Source: Chrysophaeum taylorii (lineage: Eukaryota; Sar; Pelagophyceae; Pelagomonadales; Pelagomonadaceae). From it: a stretch of DNA of 64,000 nucleotides. Of the stretch, positions 43,619 to 54,100 are shown piece by piece (position 1 is the first letter of the stretch; each line of letters starts with the position of its first letter). The translations under genes were made by a program, and so were the position numbers. The notes below the pieces were generated by a model. That model saw only the letters and a program-made list of their open reading frames with translations, searched no databases and was not told the DNA's origin. Location: positions 1 through 64,000 of the forward strand of contig JAQMWT010000528.1 in assembly GCA_029834535.1 (NCBI GenBank), written 5' to 3'.

Positions 43619-44695
43619 CTTAACTACTAATCGACAGATGTTTGTCTGTTTGTTTGTTTGTTTGTTTGTCTGTTTGTTTGTCTTTAAATGTCGACTGCTA
43701 AGAGGGGGTTTGTTTTTGACTCCTAAGAGGTCTGTTTGTTTGTCTTAAAATGTCGACTGCTAAGAGGGGGGGGTGCGTGTGGGGAGCATGAAGGATGTGG
43801 GTGGGTTTGTGGGGTCTGTTTGTTTGTCCCTCGATTTAGGGTAAGGATCAGGTTAGGCGCGAGAGTAAGGATCAGGTGGGCGCGAGAGCCAGACAGTGAT
43901 CCTCCAAGCCGTCTACAGCGACCTCGCAGACTATTTCCACGAGCCGCGGCGGCTCTTTCAGCGCGCCATTCTCACGCCCCGTCGAAACGATGTTGTCGAT
44001 GCTGACAACGCGCGCATGACCGCGGCCTTTTTTTCCCGGAGACGAGGCGTCGGAGTTCTTTTCGGCCGACTAGGTTGGGTCGGAAGCCGACGCCTCGCTC
44101 TTTACAGTCGAGTTTTCAACTCCCTGACAACCAACGGCATGCTGACTTTGATCGCGAGCTTAAAGTCTTCGCAACCTCGACCCGTCGCACGGCCACTGCA
44201 AAGGTCGGCGTCCTCTTGTCCACAAGCCCGTCTTCTGCCACGTCCAGCTCTACGTGGCTCTCTGTCGATCGGCAACCCCGAGGATATCCTCTTCTTGGTC
44301 GACGACTCCACCCTACTCCACACGTGCTGCGCAATACCGATAAGCCCCCTCCCAGCGTCTACACGCGCACTATAGGTTAACTTACTGGGACCAGGTGAAC
44401 TTACTGGGGTTAGAGATTGGGACTAGGTGAACTTAGTGACCAGGTGAACTTACTGAGACCACGTGTGAACTTACTGGGGTTTTTAGAGTGAACGCAAAGG
44501 CTAGCGGCGTGTACGGATAAAAGCATCTTAGATTGGCGGAGGTGAGAGCGACGAGCTCGAAGGAGTGGTGTGAGCACGAGTGGGTTTACGCCGAACTTAC
44601 TGGGGTTAGAGATTTGGACTAGGTGAACTTACTGACCAGGTGAACTTACTGGGGTTAGAGATTGGGACTAGGTGAACTTACTGGCCTGCACTTGT
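43619..44695 (+). mobile_element. Helitron-like element, copy 3, inside the DAC-NACHT-WD40 gene
   Basis: Same ends as copies 1, 2 and 4. After the (GTYT)n tract it carries a doubled 'atgtcgactgctaagaggg' phrase and the 'gtggggagcatgaaggatg' segment also found in copy 4 and, inverted, at 58860. Its helicase remnant lacks about 135 bp, and the deletion removes 'QTINKSQGQT'. Flanks are 'accgtat' on the left and 'ttcgaac' on the right. Joining the flanks on the minus strand restores one frame across the host gene, so this is a true insertion with no obvious loss of host sequence. Confidence 0.75.
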
Positions 44696-45214
44696 TTCGA
44701 ACAAACTGAAAAGTCGGGCTGCGCGAACGGTAGTTTGGGATCTGGAGCGAGGAGCTCGGTCGAGTCTCCGATGATGAACAAAAAGCCGTGCGCAGGCTGC
44801 TTCTCGCCGAGGCCCTCGGTCGCGATCATGCGCGCGGCCTCGAGGGTCGCAGCGACGACATCCTCGCGGATGTGTGCGGTCAACTTCCCGTCGCCCTGCG
44901 GCAACATCGACGAATTGGCGAAAAGTCCGTCGAGTGCCCGTACGAAGAAGGTTCACAAGGAGATGTACATCACTAGACCTAGCACGCTTTTGGCCCAACA
45001 TCTCCAAAAAAAACCCAAAAATGAACGGCCTGATCCTTGGCGAACGCGTCTGTGCGGCGTCCTGGGGGGGTGCCAAGCCCTCGGTGGACCTCGCGGGGCT
45101 CCTGGCGATCATGCCGGTGCCGGCGACGGGCGAAGTCGATCCGCCGCTTGCCCCGGAACTTAAGGCCCCAAGCGAAGCGAAGAGCGTACCGGGCTCGTCG
45201 GGACGATGCTGCAA
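44696..45214 (-). pseudogene. N-terminal part of the DAC-NACHT-WD40 gene (DAC first half)
   Basis: Minus frame 44907-44696 reads DVVAATLEAARMIATEGLG, EKQPAHGFLFIIGDSTELL and PFAQPDFSVCSK. This fits the start of diadenylate-cyclase domains ('...iA.EGREGkpvGtlFVIGD...'). Upstream the frame changes into Ser/Pro/Ala-rich text (SGASGGSTSPVAGTGMIARS), probably a disordered N-terminus, possibly with an intron near 44960. The frame at 44696 continues in phase with the frame at 43618 across the Helitron. DAC enzymes make c-di-AMP in bacteria and archaea, and I infer a sensor or degenerate role here. Confidence 0.6.
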
Positions 45215-45879
45215 TGTGGCGGCTCGCTCGACTGTGTGCCGCTTCCCGCGTCGAAGGATGCGAGAGAACGCTCCCTATCCGCGGCGTTTTCGCGCTCTTC
45301 TCTCCAGTGAACGGCGCGGACCGCTCGGAATCTCGATCACGCACCGAGCTTATGGTAAACGGTTGGCTTCCCCGCGGCGTGCGCCCGGTACGCGATATGA
45401 GCTTGTCGTAATTCGACCCGCGCAATCAATCAATCGCGCGCGTTGCACTCCTTCTTACAGCTCTTGCTGACGCACGGCGCCAGCTCGCCGTCGTCCGTAA
45501 ACGGTAGCAGCTGCCTCCACTTCAGCTCCTTGATGACCTTCGAGTCGGTCCCGAGTGCGGCAAGTCCATTACTGTTTTTCATCATCACGCTGGCTTGGGC
45601 ATGGGAGCAGGACCCGTCTGCTACTCCTGCTTCTTCTTCTTCGGAGGAGGAAGGGGAAGCAACGCAGCAGAAGAGGAGCCGACGAACTGGTCGTACCTCG
45701 GGCTTGAAGTGGCGCTGGCCGAGGAGTTTGCTTGATCGTTTCTTCTTTGATGGGTTTGAACGTCGACTGCAAAGAGGGGGCTGTGCGATTATTCTTTGAT
45801 GGGTCATTTTATCTTCTGGAAAAATTGCGCAGTCGTCTTCGAAGAAGAAGAAGAAGAAGAAGAAGCGATTCCGTTTTGT
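45215..45879. other. Spacer between tandem STAND copies
   Basis: Minus frame 45430-45942 is open (for example KVIKELKWRQLLPFTDDGEL) and may be an upstream exon of the DAC gene, but has no recognised domain. A (GAA)n tract lies at 45840-45865. Confidence 0.3.
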
Positions 45880-46170
45880 CGCTTGGCAGAAAACCCGAAA
45901 ACGGAATCTAGAATCGAAACGACAGCGTCGCTTCTCCTCCACATCGGCCGCGCTAAAGAGGCTTTCGACCCTCCCTTCACCCCGAAGCCCTCGGGGGGGC
46001 GTTGGCGGAGAAGTGCGAATACGAAAAAGCGGCAGACGTCTACGATTTTAAAAAAAAATCCGAGACTCCTCCATGCTCTCCTCTACGCTCGCCACTCCCT
46101 CAAAGTAGGGAATGGGTCCGTAATTAACCCGCACTCTGAGAACCAAAGGCGCATACTCTGGCGATCCGAC
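45880..46170 (+). pseudogene. TPR fragment, second copy of the convergent junction
   Basis: Begins with the same AENPK.ESRIETTASLL coding phrase as 40166-40232, then LLHIGRAKEAF and ALAEKCEYEKAADVYDF, which are TPR helices. It then meets the minus-strand WD40 relic. Orientation and order match the first junction, so both derive from one duplicated TPR/WD40 convergent pair. Confidence 0.5.
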
Positions 46171-47890
46171 ACCATCAAATACATACGCGCGGCGGACGAC
46201 ACGAAAGTCTCGAGTCTGTTTCGTCGCCGAATTTCAGATCCGTATGTTCCAGTACGTGCTGTTCAATTGCGCGGACCGTATCATCATTCTGATCGTCTGT
46301 TGCCTTCATCTCGAACACGTCGTCGAACTCGCCAGCCGCGGAATCTTGTTGGTCGCCTCGAAGGACACCACGCACATAACTCTGGTGGCCTTCGAGTTTG
46401 TGGAGTTGGCGGACTGTGGTCATATCCCTGACGCGGAGGACCGACCGTTTTGTCGTGGTGGGAACAGCTCGCGAGGCACGCGGCGCCCTTCATCTTGAAT
46501 GCCACCACGCCAAGCACGCAATCCTTCGCGAGCGTGGAGTTGGCGGCCTGTGGTCGGGTCCCAAACACGCACCGTCTCTTCACTGGAGCAGCTCGCGAGG
46601 CGCATCTCATCATCCATCTCGAATCCCACGACACCACGCACCGCGGTGGCCCTCAATTTTTGCGCAGCCCTTCTTCAGTAAGGTCCCGCGCGCGTAGTGG
46701 TGAATCGATCGAACAGCAGGTCGCGAGCCGCATTTCGTCGTTTATCTTGAAGGCCGTCGCACACAAACATACCGGAACCCGGTGGCCCTTGAGCTTGGGA
46801 CGGAGTTCGCGGCCCGCGGTCGCGCGCACTGTACAGCTCGCGGTGCATACGGCATCGTTAAAGTTGTGCATGTTACGATGTCGTTAATTTGGACCCCCGA
46901 TGGCCGTCAAGCTTCTTGAGAGCGAGAGCTCGGATCCCAGACGCGCACCGTCCCATCCCCAGAGCAGCTCGCAGAACGCCGTCCCTCGTTCTAAAAGCAG
47001 CCAGACCAATCACTGCGTCTTCTTGGGTCTCGACCTCAGACGTTAGACCGCTCGCGATCGGGTCCCAGATACGCACCGTCCTGTCCCACGAGCAGCTCGC
47101 CAGCCGCAGAACGCGCCTTCGCTCAGCTCAAACGCCACCAGGCCGTCGCGGCCCTCGAGTTTGTCGACTTGCTGACCATCAACCGGGTTCCAGATCCGCA
47201 CCGTCTTGTATCGAAAGAGCAACTCGCCAACAACCACGTGCCATCATCGCTCGCTCGACAAGAACGCCGCCAAGCTCGACGCCCAACACTGGTGGCCCTC
47301 GAGTTTATGGAGTTCGCAGCCGTCGATCGGGTTCGTCCCTTTTAGCCGCTCGCCAGCCGCGGGCCATCGCTCGTCTCGAATAATGCCACCACGCTGGTCA
47401 CCGATTCGAGTCTAAGGAGTTCGCGGGCCTCCGTCGGGTTCCAGATACGCACGGTCGCGTCGCCGGAGCAGCTCGCGAGGCAGACACGCGTGGTGTTGTT
47501 CATCTCGAAGGCCACTGTCCCTCGAGATTGCGGCGTTCGCGGCCTGAGGTCGGGTCCCACACGCGCACCGTCTTATCTAAAGAGCAGCTCGCGAGGCGCG
47601 CGGCGTCGTTCGTATCGAACGCCGCCAAGCACAAGATTCTCGTGTCCCACGAATTTTCGGATGTGGACTCCCTGCCTTGGGGTCCCAGAAGCGCAGCCTC
47701 TTGTCGTGAGAGCAGCTCGCCAACAGTTGCGCGTTCCGTCGCTCGTCTCAAACAACACCATATACATTTAACTCGTGCCCCTCGAGTTTCAAAACCTCAC
47801 GGCCTGCCATTGGGTCCGTCCCACGCGCGCACCGTCTGGTCATCGGATCAGCTCGCCAGCCGCGGCTCGCCTTGGCGGCAGCCGTGTTAA
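46170..47890 (-). pseudogene. WD40-array relic, second copy
   Basis: At least ten degraded WD40 units on the minus strand (RLASCSSEETVRVWDPTTG, KTVRIWNPVDGQQVDKLEG, RLASCSLDKTVRVWDPTSG). They are clearly related to the array at 40243-41940 but broken far more often. It stops abruptly at about 47890. No NACHT or DAC part is attached, so it is a truncated duplicate. Confidence 0.65.
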
Positions 47891-47965
47891 TAGTGGCTTC
47901 AAGGCTCTCTTTACAATCGGAGGTTTTGAACCGGTGGACGTCGGCGGCACACTCGTCGGTGTTCT

Positions 47966-48055
47966 GGGTCGACCCCTTCTCATCGCCCAGCGACTCTAAT
48001 CACGCAGGGATGATGAGTCTCAGGCCCCATACGTTGGGCTGGCCTCTAGTTAGCA
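47966..48055 (+). repeat. Dispersed repeat E, copy 2
   Basis: Matches 5068-5133 ('tcatcgcccagcgactctaat ... ttgggctggcctctagttag') with a 25-bp insertion in the middle. It lies between the WD40 relic and the hAT relic. Confidence 0.55.
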
Positions 48056-48129
48056 TAGGTACCTCAACGACGTGAGCCCATATTACTCTTGTGATTCACA
48101 TATCGAAAGTGTCGCGTGTTCTACTTACC

Positions 48130-49060
48130 TCGTAAACTCCTCCGGTGGCGTGCCACATCGTGGAGGATGAGATCGAGGGTGGTACTGATGACGACGCGGT
48201 GAGGAGGAGGACGGCAACGCCTTCGTGCGACTGCGCCGGCGTCCGACTCGGACGACGATGGCGACATCGAGCCCGACTGCTGGGCTGGGAAGCCATTCCT
48301 CAGCCCGAAGAGCAAGCTGGGCAATCGGAGGAGGCGATGCCGGACTTCAAGATGGAGTTCGAACGCGTCTTCTTCGTGAAGTGGGTCCAGTACGCTCGCA
48401 CCATCGAGTGAGTGCTCAAGGAGTTTCCTGACTACCTCTCGGAGAAATTTCTCCAGAACCTCCAGGATCCTGATGCTACTCGACGTCGGCAAGCTCTACG
48501 CGCGAATGGATGGCAACCAACCAGAAGTACGGCTGCCTTCCAGACATCATGGCACGAGGTTCAATCAATATCGGCGCGCTGCCTGCTGAGAGAGTTTCTG
48601 CGAGCGCATCATCTTAGCTGCCAACATCGTCATGGCCGAGGGTGTTGCAACACCCTCCTGAGCGACGAGGAGCTGCTGGACGTGCTCGCGTTCACCCTGC
48701 GCATGAACAAGGAGTTTATTATTAGTAAGTGGGGTCGAGCCAAGGACGGCCACATGGATCCTCAAGAAGTTCGAGATCATTCCCCTCGGAGAAAAAAACC
48801 AAAGGAGGCGCACCGGGGTTAACGATTAGACGTAAGCTTGTTCACATATCGCGTCGTTGTGTACAGTGCTCCGTCCCTTCACGAGGCTGGGACTGGAAGA
48901 GAAAAATACGGCATACTTGAATTTTCAGCAGCCTTCTTTACCTTTACTTTACGCGGCACCTCTTAGGCTGCAACGCCCGGCCTTTACTTTTTTACGAATT
49001 ACTTTGCTCAAAACGTGTCGGGTACGTAATGCCCTTGTAACATTCATTGCTAGAAGTTGT
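48130..49060 (+). mobile_element. hAT-type transposase relic, copy 4
   Basis: Plus frames: VACHIVEDEIEGGTDDD (compare VVCHNVEDESEGDADDD in copy 1), MPDFKMEFERVF, FPDYLSEKFLQNLQDPDA, then RRAACRE...LAANIVMAEG and NTLLSDEELLDVLAFTLRM plus NKEFI. The latter is the best-kept copy of the dimerisation-like C-terminus. The 3' tail 'gcccggcctttac' is shared with copies 1 and 2. It is broken but the least decayed at its 3' end. It ends about 200 bp before the UDP-sugar pyrophosphorylase gene. Confidence 0.55.
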
Positions 49061-49159
49061 TTTTTAGCACAACAACGCTGCTGACACAGGGTCTCCCCCA
49101 ACAAAAAAAGCCGGAGTCGAAATCGAAGTCGTCAGCTGGTGAAGGCCTCCTCCTTGAAG

Positions 49160-49257
49160 AAACACGCCCTTTGAAACGGCATTTTTACCCTCAACCCTAT
49201 ATACCTTACCCTCTCAACAATATTATACCCTAAGTAATAATAACCCTAAACCCTATA
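49160..49257 (+). promoter_or_regulatory. Promoter/5' leader of the UDP-sugar pyrophosphorylase gene with telobox-like repeats
   Basis: The 80 bp before the ATG hold a TATATA (about 49199-49204) and six or seven 'accct' pentamers, ending 'aaccctaaaccctata' directly before the start codon. The string AACCCTAAACCCTA is the telo-box of plant-type telomere repeats, which in plants marks promoters of growth-related genes. Its function here is inferred. Confidence 0.4.
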
Positions 49258-50751
49258 ATGGGGTGTTGTTGGTCGTCGTCGGGCGATGATGATGATGTCG
49301 TCGAGCGGCTTCGCGACGGCGGTTTCCTCCTCCTCGAGGACGAAAAGATCACCGCGGCGGCGAGGCGACAGCTGCGGGAGATTGATGATGTCGTGGGGTA
49401 CCTGCAGCGCGCGCGGCGGCTTCTCGAGGAAAAGAAGAATTCTGAGATGCAACCTCCGAAGGCTGCGTTTGTTGTTGACACGTACTTTCCCCCGCGCATC
49501 GAGGCGCTGGGGGAAGCCGAACTCCGCGGACGCACTGCGTTCGTGCTCGTGGCGGGCGGTTTGGGGGAGCGATTGGGGTATTCGGACGTAAAACTCTCGC
49601 TCGAATGCGAAACTTTAACCAATCAAAGCTTTCTAAAGTGGTATTCGAAGTTTATTACCGGGCCGTTGGCGATAATGACCTCGGACGATACGCACGCGCG
49701 GACGCGAGATTTGGTGCGGCGTCTGGGTATGCGAGCGACGCTTTTAAAACAGAAGAAGGTCGCCGCTTTTAAAGAGAACGCTGCGTTGGCGGTCGACGAG
49801 AATGGCAGTCTCATAACTAAACCGCACGGCCACGGCGATGTCCACGCTCTCCTGCACGCGTCGGGCCTCGCGAAGCGATGGGCGAGGACCAAGCGATGGG
49901 TAGTATTCTTTCAGGATACGAACGCGCCGATAATGCTCGCGCTACGAGGCTGCCTCGGAGTTTCGGTCGAAAAAAATTTAGATTTGAATTTTATTGCCAT
50001 CCCGAGAACGAAAGGCCGCGAAGTCGGCGCCCTCGCTCGAGTTGGTGACCGCGTCGTGAACGTCGAATACAACCAAATCTCGGAAGAAAAAGACGGAATT
50101 CTGTCTCCGTTTCCGGGGAATTCGAATTGTCAAATTCTGAAATTAAGTTCTTACGTTGAAGCTTTGGAATCTTGTAAAGGTCTGGTTCCAGAATTTGTCA
50201 ATCCGAAAAAAAACAAAGACGGCACGATGAAGCCGGCGCGTCTGGAGTGCATGATGCAGGACATCGCGCGCCTGGTGAACAACGGCTCTTTTACTCTATG
50301 TCCTTCGTGGTATTACTCTCCGGTGAAAAACAATTTGGAAACGGCGAGGAAATTGGAATCTCGAGGACTTCCGCCGTCCTCCGCGGCTTCGGGGGAGCTC
50401 GACTTGTACGCGGCCCACGCGCACGTCATGCGATCGATGGGCTGCGACGTCGAAGACGGCGCGAAGATTATCGGGTTGGCCAAATTCGAGGATCCAACGA
50501 ATGTGAAAATTTCGTCTCGTTCAGCTCTGATCGTCGAGGGGCAAGTGACGATCCACTCCCTCACCCTCGACGGTGCCCTCAAGCTCGTAGGACCTCTGAT
50601 CGTAAAAAACTTCGCCGAAACGAACGACTCGGTCTCTCTCGAACCCATCGAGGACGACAGAATCCGCGGCTTTCGGATAAAGTACCACCACCTCACCACT
50701 CTAACTGCGCCCAATCGGAGTTACAACAAGCCGCGCATCATTGATATCTGA
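49258..50751 (+). CDS. USP: UDP-sugar pyrophosphorylase (UTP-monosaccharide-1-phosphate uridylyltransferase)
   Basis: A single 497-residue ORF. It makes UDP-sugars from UTP and a range of sugar-1-phosphates. Nucleotide-binding loop FVLVAGGLGERLGYSDVKLS lies at about residues 95-115, with KPHGHGDVHALLHASGLA near 188-205, WVVFFQDTNAPIML near 214-227, VNVEYNQISEE near 265-275 and KPARLECMMQDIARLV near 325-340. The C-terminal part follows as a beta-helix-like end (SALIVEGQVTIHSLTLDG). Plant enzymes are about 610 residues, so this one is short at the N-terminus. The protein begins MGCCWSSS, a textbook N-myristoylation (Gly2) and palmitoylation (Cys3, Cys4) signal, unexpected for this cytosolic family. 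It is intact and intronless. Immediate neighbours are unrelated. Confidence 0.9.
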   Translation: MGCCWSSSGDDDDVVERLRDGGFLLLEDEKITAAARRQLREIDDVVGYLQRARRLLEEKKNSEMQPPKAAFVVDTYFPPRIEALGEAELRGRTAFVLVAGGLGERLGYSDVKLSLECETLTNQSFLKWYSKFITGPLAIMTSDDTHARTRDLVRRLGMRATLLKQKKVAAFKENAALAVDENGSLITKPHGHGDVHALLHASGLAKRWARTKRWVVFFQDTNAPIMLALRGCLGVSVEKNLDLNFIAIPRTKGREVGALARVGDRVVNVEYNQISEEKDGILSPFPGNSNCQILKLSSYVEALESCKGLVPEFVNPKKNKDGTMKPARLECMMQDIARLVNNGSFTLCPSWYYSPVKNNLETARKLESRGLPPSSAASGELDLYAAHAHVMRSMGCDVEDGAKIIGLAKFEDPTNVKISSRSALIVEGQVTIHSLTLDGALKLVGPLIVKNFAETNDSVSLEPIEDDRIRGFRIKYHHLTTLTAPNRSYNKPRIIDI

Positions 50752-51156
50752 TACTTATACATCATATGCCGGGCTGTAGAATGAATGGTACTATTAATTA
50801 AAGAGCTGCTGCTGCTGATTGGAGGGGGTAGGTAGTCATCACTCTCTGGGTAGTCAGTCGGTCGGTCGTCGTGTTGAATCATCATTCGAACCCCCTTCAA
50901 CGGCTCTAAACGCACGCCCGCCCGCCCGCCGTTTGGAATCTCGTTCCAAAAAAACATTCGAACTGCGGCAACGAATTTCAGCATTGAATAAATAAATAAA
51001 TAATAATACTTTGAGGATGTATGCGAGCGACGTCATGCATGATTCGCGGGCGAAGGACCTCTGTGCGAAGCCAAAAATACACTCTTAACTTCTCAGAGGA
51101 CAGAAGAAACACGCCCTCGTCGTCGTCGGAACGAGCTGTCTGTCACCCGCAACATC
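50752..51156. other. Intergenic, no gene
   Basis: 3' flank of USP and 5' flank of the next gene. Includes a short (AATA)n run at 50985-51000. Confidence 0.5.
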
Positions 51157-54100
51157 ATGCCGACCGCCGCGGCCAGCCCCAAGCGCGCGAGCGTCCACTA
51201 CCACTTCTTCACGGCCGACACCTTCCGCGCCGCGAACATCCCGATCCTCGGCCTCCGCCTCGAGCTCCTCCCGCGGTCGCGCCGCCGCGAGGCCGTCGAG
51301 CTTTTGGCCGAGGTGACTTGTCGACTCTCCGTACTACCGTCACACTCCGCACGCAGGCGTTCTGGGGGAACCGGAAACACTTCCGCATGGTCCTGCGGCG
51401 ACTCAAGCCCTTCGAGGAGTGCCAGGTCCGTCACCCGCGCTGTTGTTGTTGTTGTTGTTGTTGTTGTTTTCGTGCTCGCGCGGCAACTCGGCGGGCCCGT
51501 GTCTCGAGAAAGTGCCGAGGCCCTCGTTGTCTGTGGCACACGCCGCGGCTCGTCGTGATCCTCGTCGCGCGCTCCGTGGTGGACCTTGCTGCTGGTTGTT
51601 GCGGTCGTGCCCGCGTCCCGCGGCATGTCTTCTCGCGTGAGCCGAGGGTCTGGTTTTTGGGTGTCGCGCCCCCGGACTCCAGCGCGCCCCGCCACCAACG
51701 TCTCCTTTCGCTCTCCGTGTCGTCGCGCGCCGCACGTTTCGCCCTTCTGCTGCTGTGTTCGCATCGAGCCACATCCACTCTCGTGCCTCAGGCGATCGCG
51801 CTCGTCGACGACACCCTCGGGCTGATCGCGATCGCCGTGGTCGAGGCCATGCACTCAACCCAGCCCCACGGCGACTACAAGATCTTGTACGTCCACGCCT
51901 TCGTCGCGCGCGCGGACTTGAGGAAGCGGCCCGGCCTCAAGCTCGGTGAGAATTTTTTTTTCAAGTTATGTGTCCAACTATCAACCGTCTACACGCTTGC
52001 TTGGCCCAACATCAACCCCCCCTTTCTCTCAGGCACGCGTTTCATCGCGGCGCTGCTCGAGCTCGCGGCGTTCCACTCGTTCCATAGCGTGATCTTCACC
52101 GCGACGCTCGGCGAGCGAGCGAGCGTGCCGTTTTGGATCGCAAACAAGGCGACTCACTTCAACGACAAAAAGTTTGTCTCGATCGTCCTCAAGAACTCGT
52201 ACAACTTCGCCGCCGGGTCTAGGCCTGCCGCGTCCTAGAATCGCCGCCACTTTCGTTCCCTCACCGGGGTTTACCTCGCTCGCAGGAACCAATCTCCGAT
52301 CTTTGCCGCCGACGACTCGACGCCGCAGATGGGCTACTCTATCAGGCACACGCTGCGAGCCCAAAACTGGACCGACCTCTGCGCGCGCCTCCTCCGCATC
52401 TTCCAAGCTTCGACTATTCCGGAGATTCGTGCGTATCCAGGACCGCCCAGCTCACTCATTCATTACCAGGCGCTTTGCGCGACAAGTTTCCGATCCACTA
52501 TTTCAAGGCCGAGACGCGCATCGAGGACGTGATGAATTCGGTCGTCGAGGCCCGCGTCGACTCGCGAGGACGCACGCGCGCCGCCGCCGCCAAGCAACGT
52601 GCCAGCGAAGGCATCAGCCAAACCGACCCGCGGCGACCCGTCTCGCGCGAACCAGGCCCGAACGACGAAGTCCGACCCGAACGCCCCCGCGGCGTCTTCG
52701 TCTACGTCGTCGACGGCCGACGCGCGCGCCTGCTCACCGAGGTATGCTCACACTCGTCGCCGTGTAAAACTTTATCTCCGCAGCTTCAAATGCGTGAGCA
52801 CTCGTCGATCGTTCGCAACTTGTTGCTTGACCAAGTTTCTCTTGTGCATAGTCGCGCGGCTCCAAGAGATGGGCTTTGACGTCGAGAAAACCATCACCGG
52901 CGAGGACTGCTATGTCGGACCCGATCGCATCGCCTATCCTTCTGTCGTCGAAGCCGCCGCCGCCGTGGGTGCGCCGCAGACCGTCGCCGGACTCTTCATC
53001 GTCCTCGCCCACTACACTTTGGTGCCGCGCGCGAACGAGCTCGAGCTGTTACCACCTCGCGAGCAACAGCAGATCCGGTCGACCATCAGGAGCGCGATCG
53101 TTCGTGCCTCCGCCGGCCAGACCAACACGACGAGTCTTTCCTGTCTTACCGATTCCCAGCGTCGATCTTGTCGTTTCGAGATTCTGCACACCGTCCCAAC
53201 GTAGGCATCATCTGCGGCAAGCCGCCCGAGGGCGGGAAAGGCGAGTTCTTCGCGTGCTCGGCGTACCTCATCGAGACGTACTCCAACGACGGCCGCCGCG
53301 GATTGTGCTCGAACGGCGCCCACATCTCCTGCCTCAACTACTACACGCGGTTCAATTTGATTCCGGGGGTGCGACCGGTCGGCGCCATGTTCTGTTCGGT
53401 ACTTTGCCAAGTCCGCGGCGTTGCTTTGAAGCTTCGGATCGTCCACCATCCCGACGACCCCGACATTTTGTTCGTGCCCCAGATCGAATTTCCCGGCGCG
53501 CTCCCGGCGGCGATGCTTCTTTCGACCCAAATCACGCGTCCGATGCGTCTCGCCGACCGCCGAGACCTCCGAAGTCGTCTGCAATCGCTCGGTGTGTCGT
53601 GCGACGGTATCGACGCTCTCGAGACGCCGTGGTCCGACTACGAGTCGAAACGCCACGCTTCACATCTTCTCGACGCCGCGAGCTTGACGTGGTCTGCGGT
53701 TTCGAACGAACACGCCGACCGCATCCCCGCCGGTCTCCCGCCGCTCCCGCCACCCTCGCTCTTGCCGCCGCCGCCCGCTTTCGAAGAGCATCTCGAAATG
53801 TTGTTGGACAACGACGAACCGACGCCGCTGCCCCAAGAGGCCGACGTTCCTCCCGTCGATGGTACTGTCGTCGTCGCCGCCATGTCGGATGATGCGGAGG
53901 CGGAGGCCGCTGAGCAGCAGCAGCAGCATACTGGTGACGTCGCCGCGCAACACCAAAAAGAGTCGCTGAATAAAGCCGGTACGTCAGTATTGTTGGAGAC
54001 ACGCTCCGAGAGCATCGGACGAGAGATGGACCCGTTCCTCCCGGACCAAGCAGAGGACGCTGTTACGAACACTTGTCAACGAACTCCGCGACACGAGCCG

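Noticed and set aside
44678-45214. Independent small gene at 44.7-45.2 kb
   Set aside because: The frame is in phase with the NACHT gene across the Helitron, and its motifs complete the DAC fold, so it is treated as that gene's N-terminal part.
51426-51791. Continuous open frame through the large third gap of the SANT gene, giving poly-Cys
   Set aside because: The Cys run comes from a (TTG)n microsatellite. The gap has good GT and AG borders and keeps phase, so an intron is more likely.
51157-52216. Confident GNAT acetyltransferase call for the N-terminal part of the SANT gene
   Set aside because: Only a general beta/alpha look is present. No clear acetyl-CoA loop (R/Q-x-x-G-x-G/A) was seen.
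53168-53204. Start of an 818-codon ORF at 53168
   Set aside because: The start is TTG, and the acceptor at 53204 joins the preceding exon in phase, so this is an internal exon.
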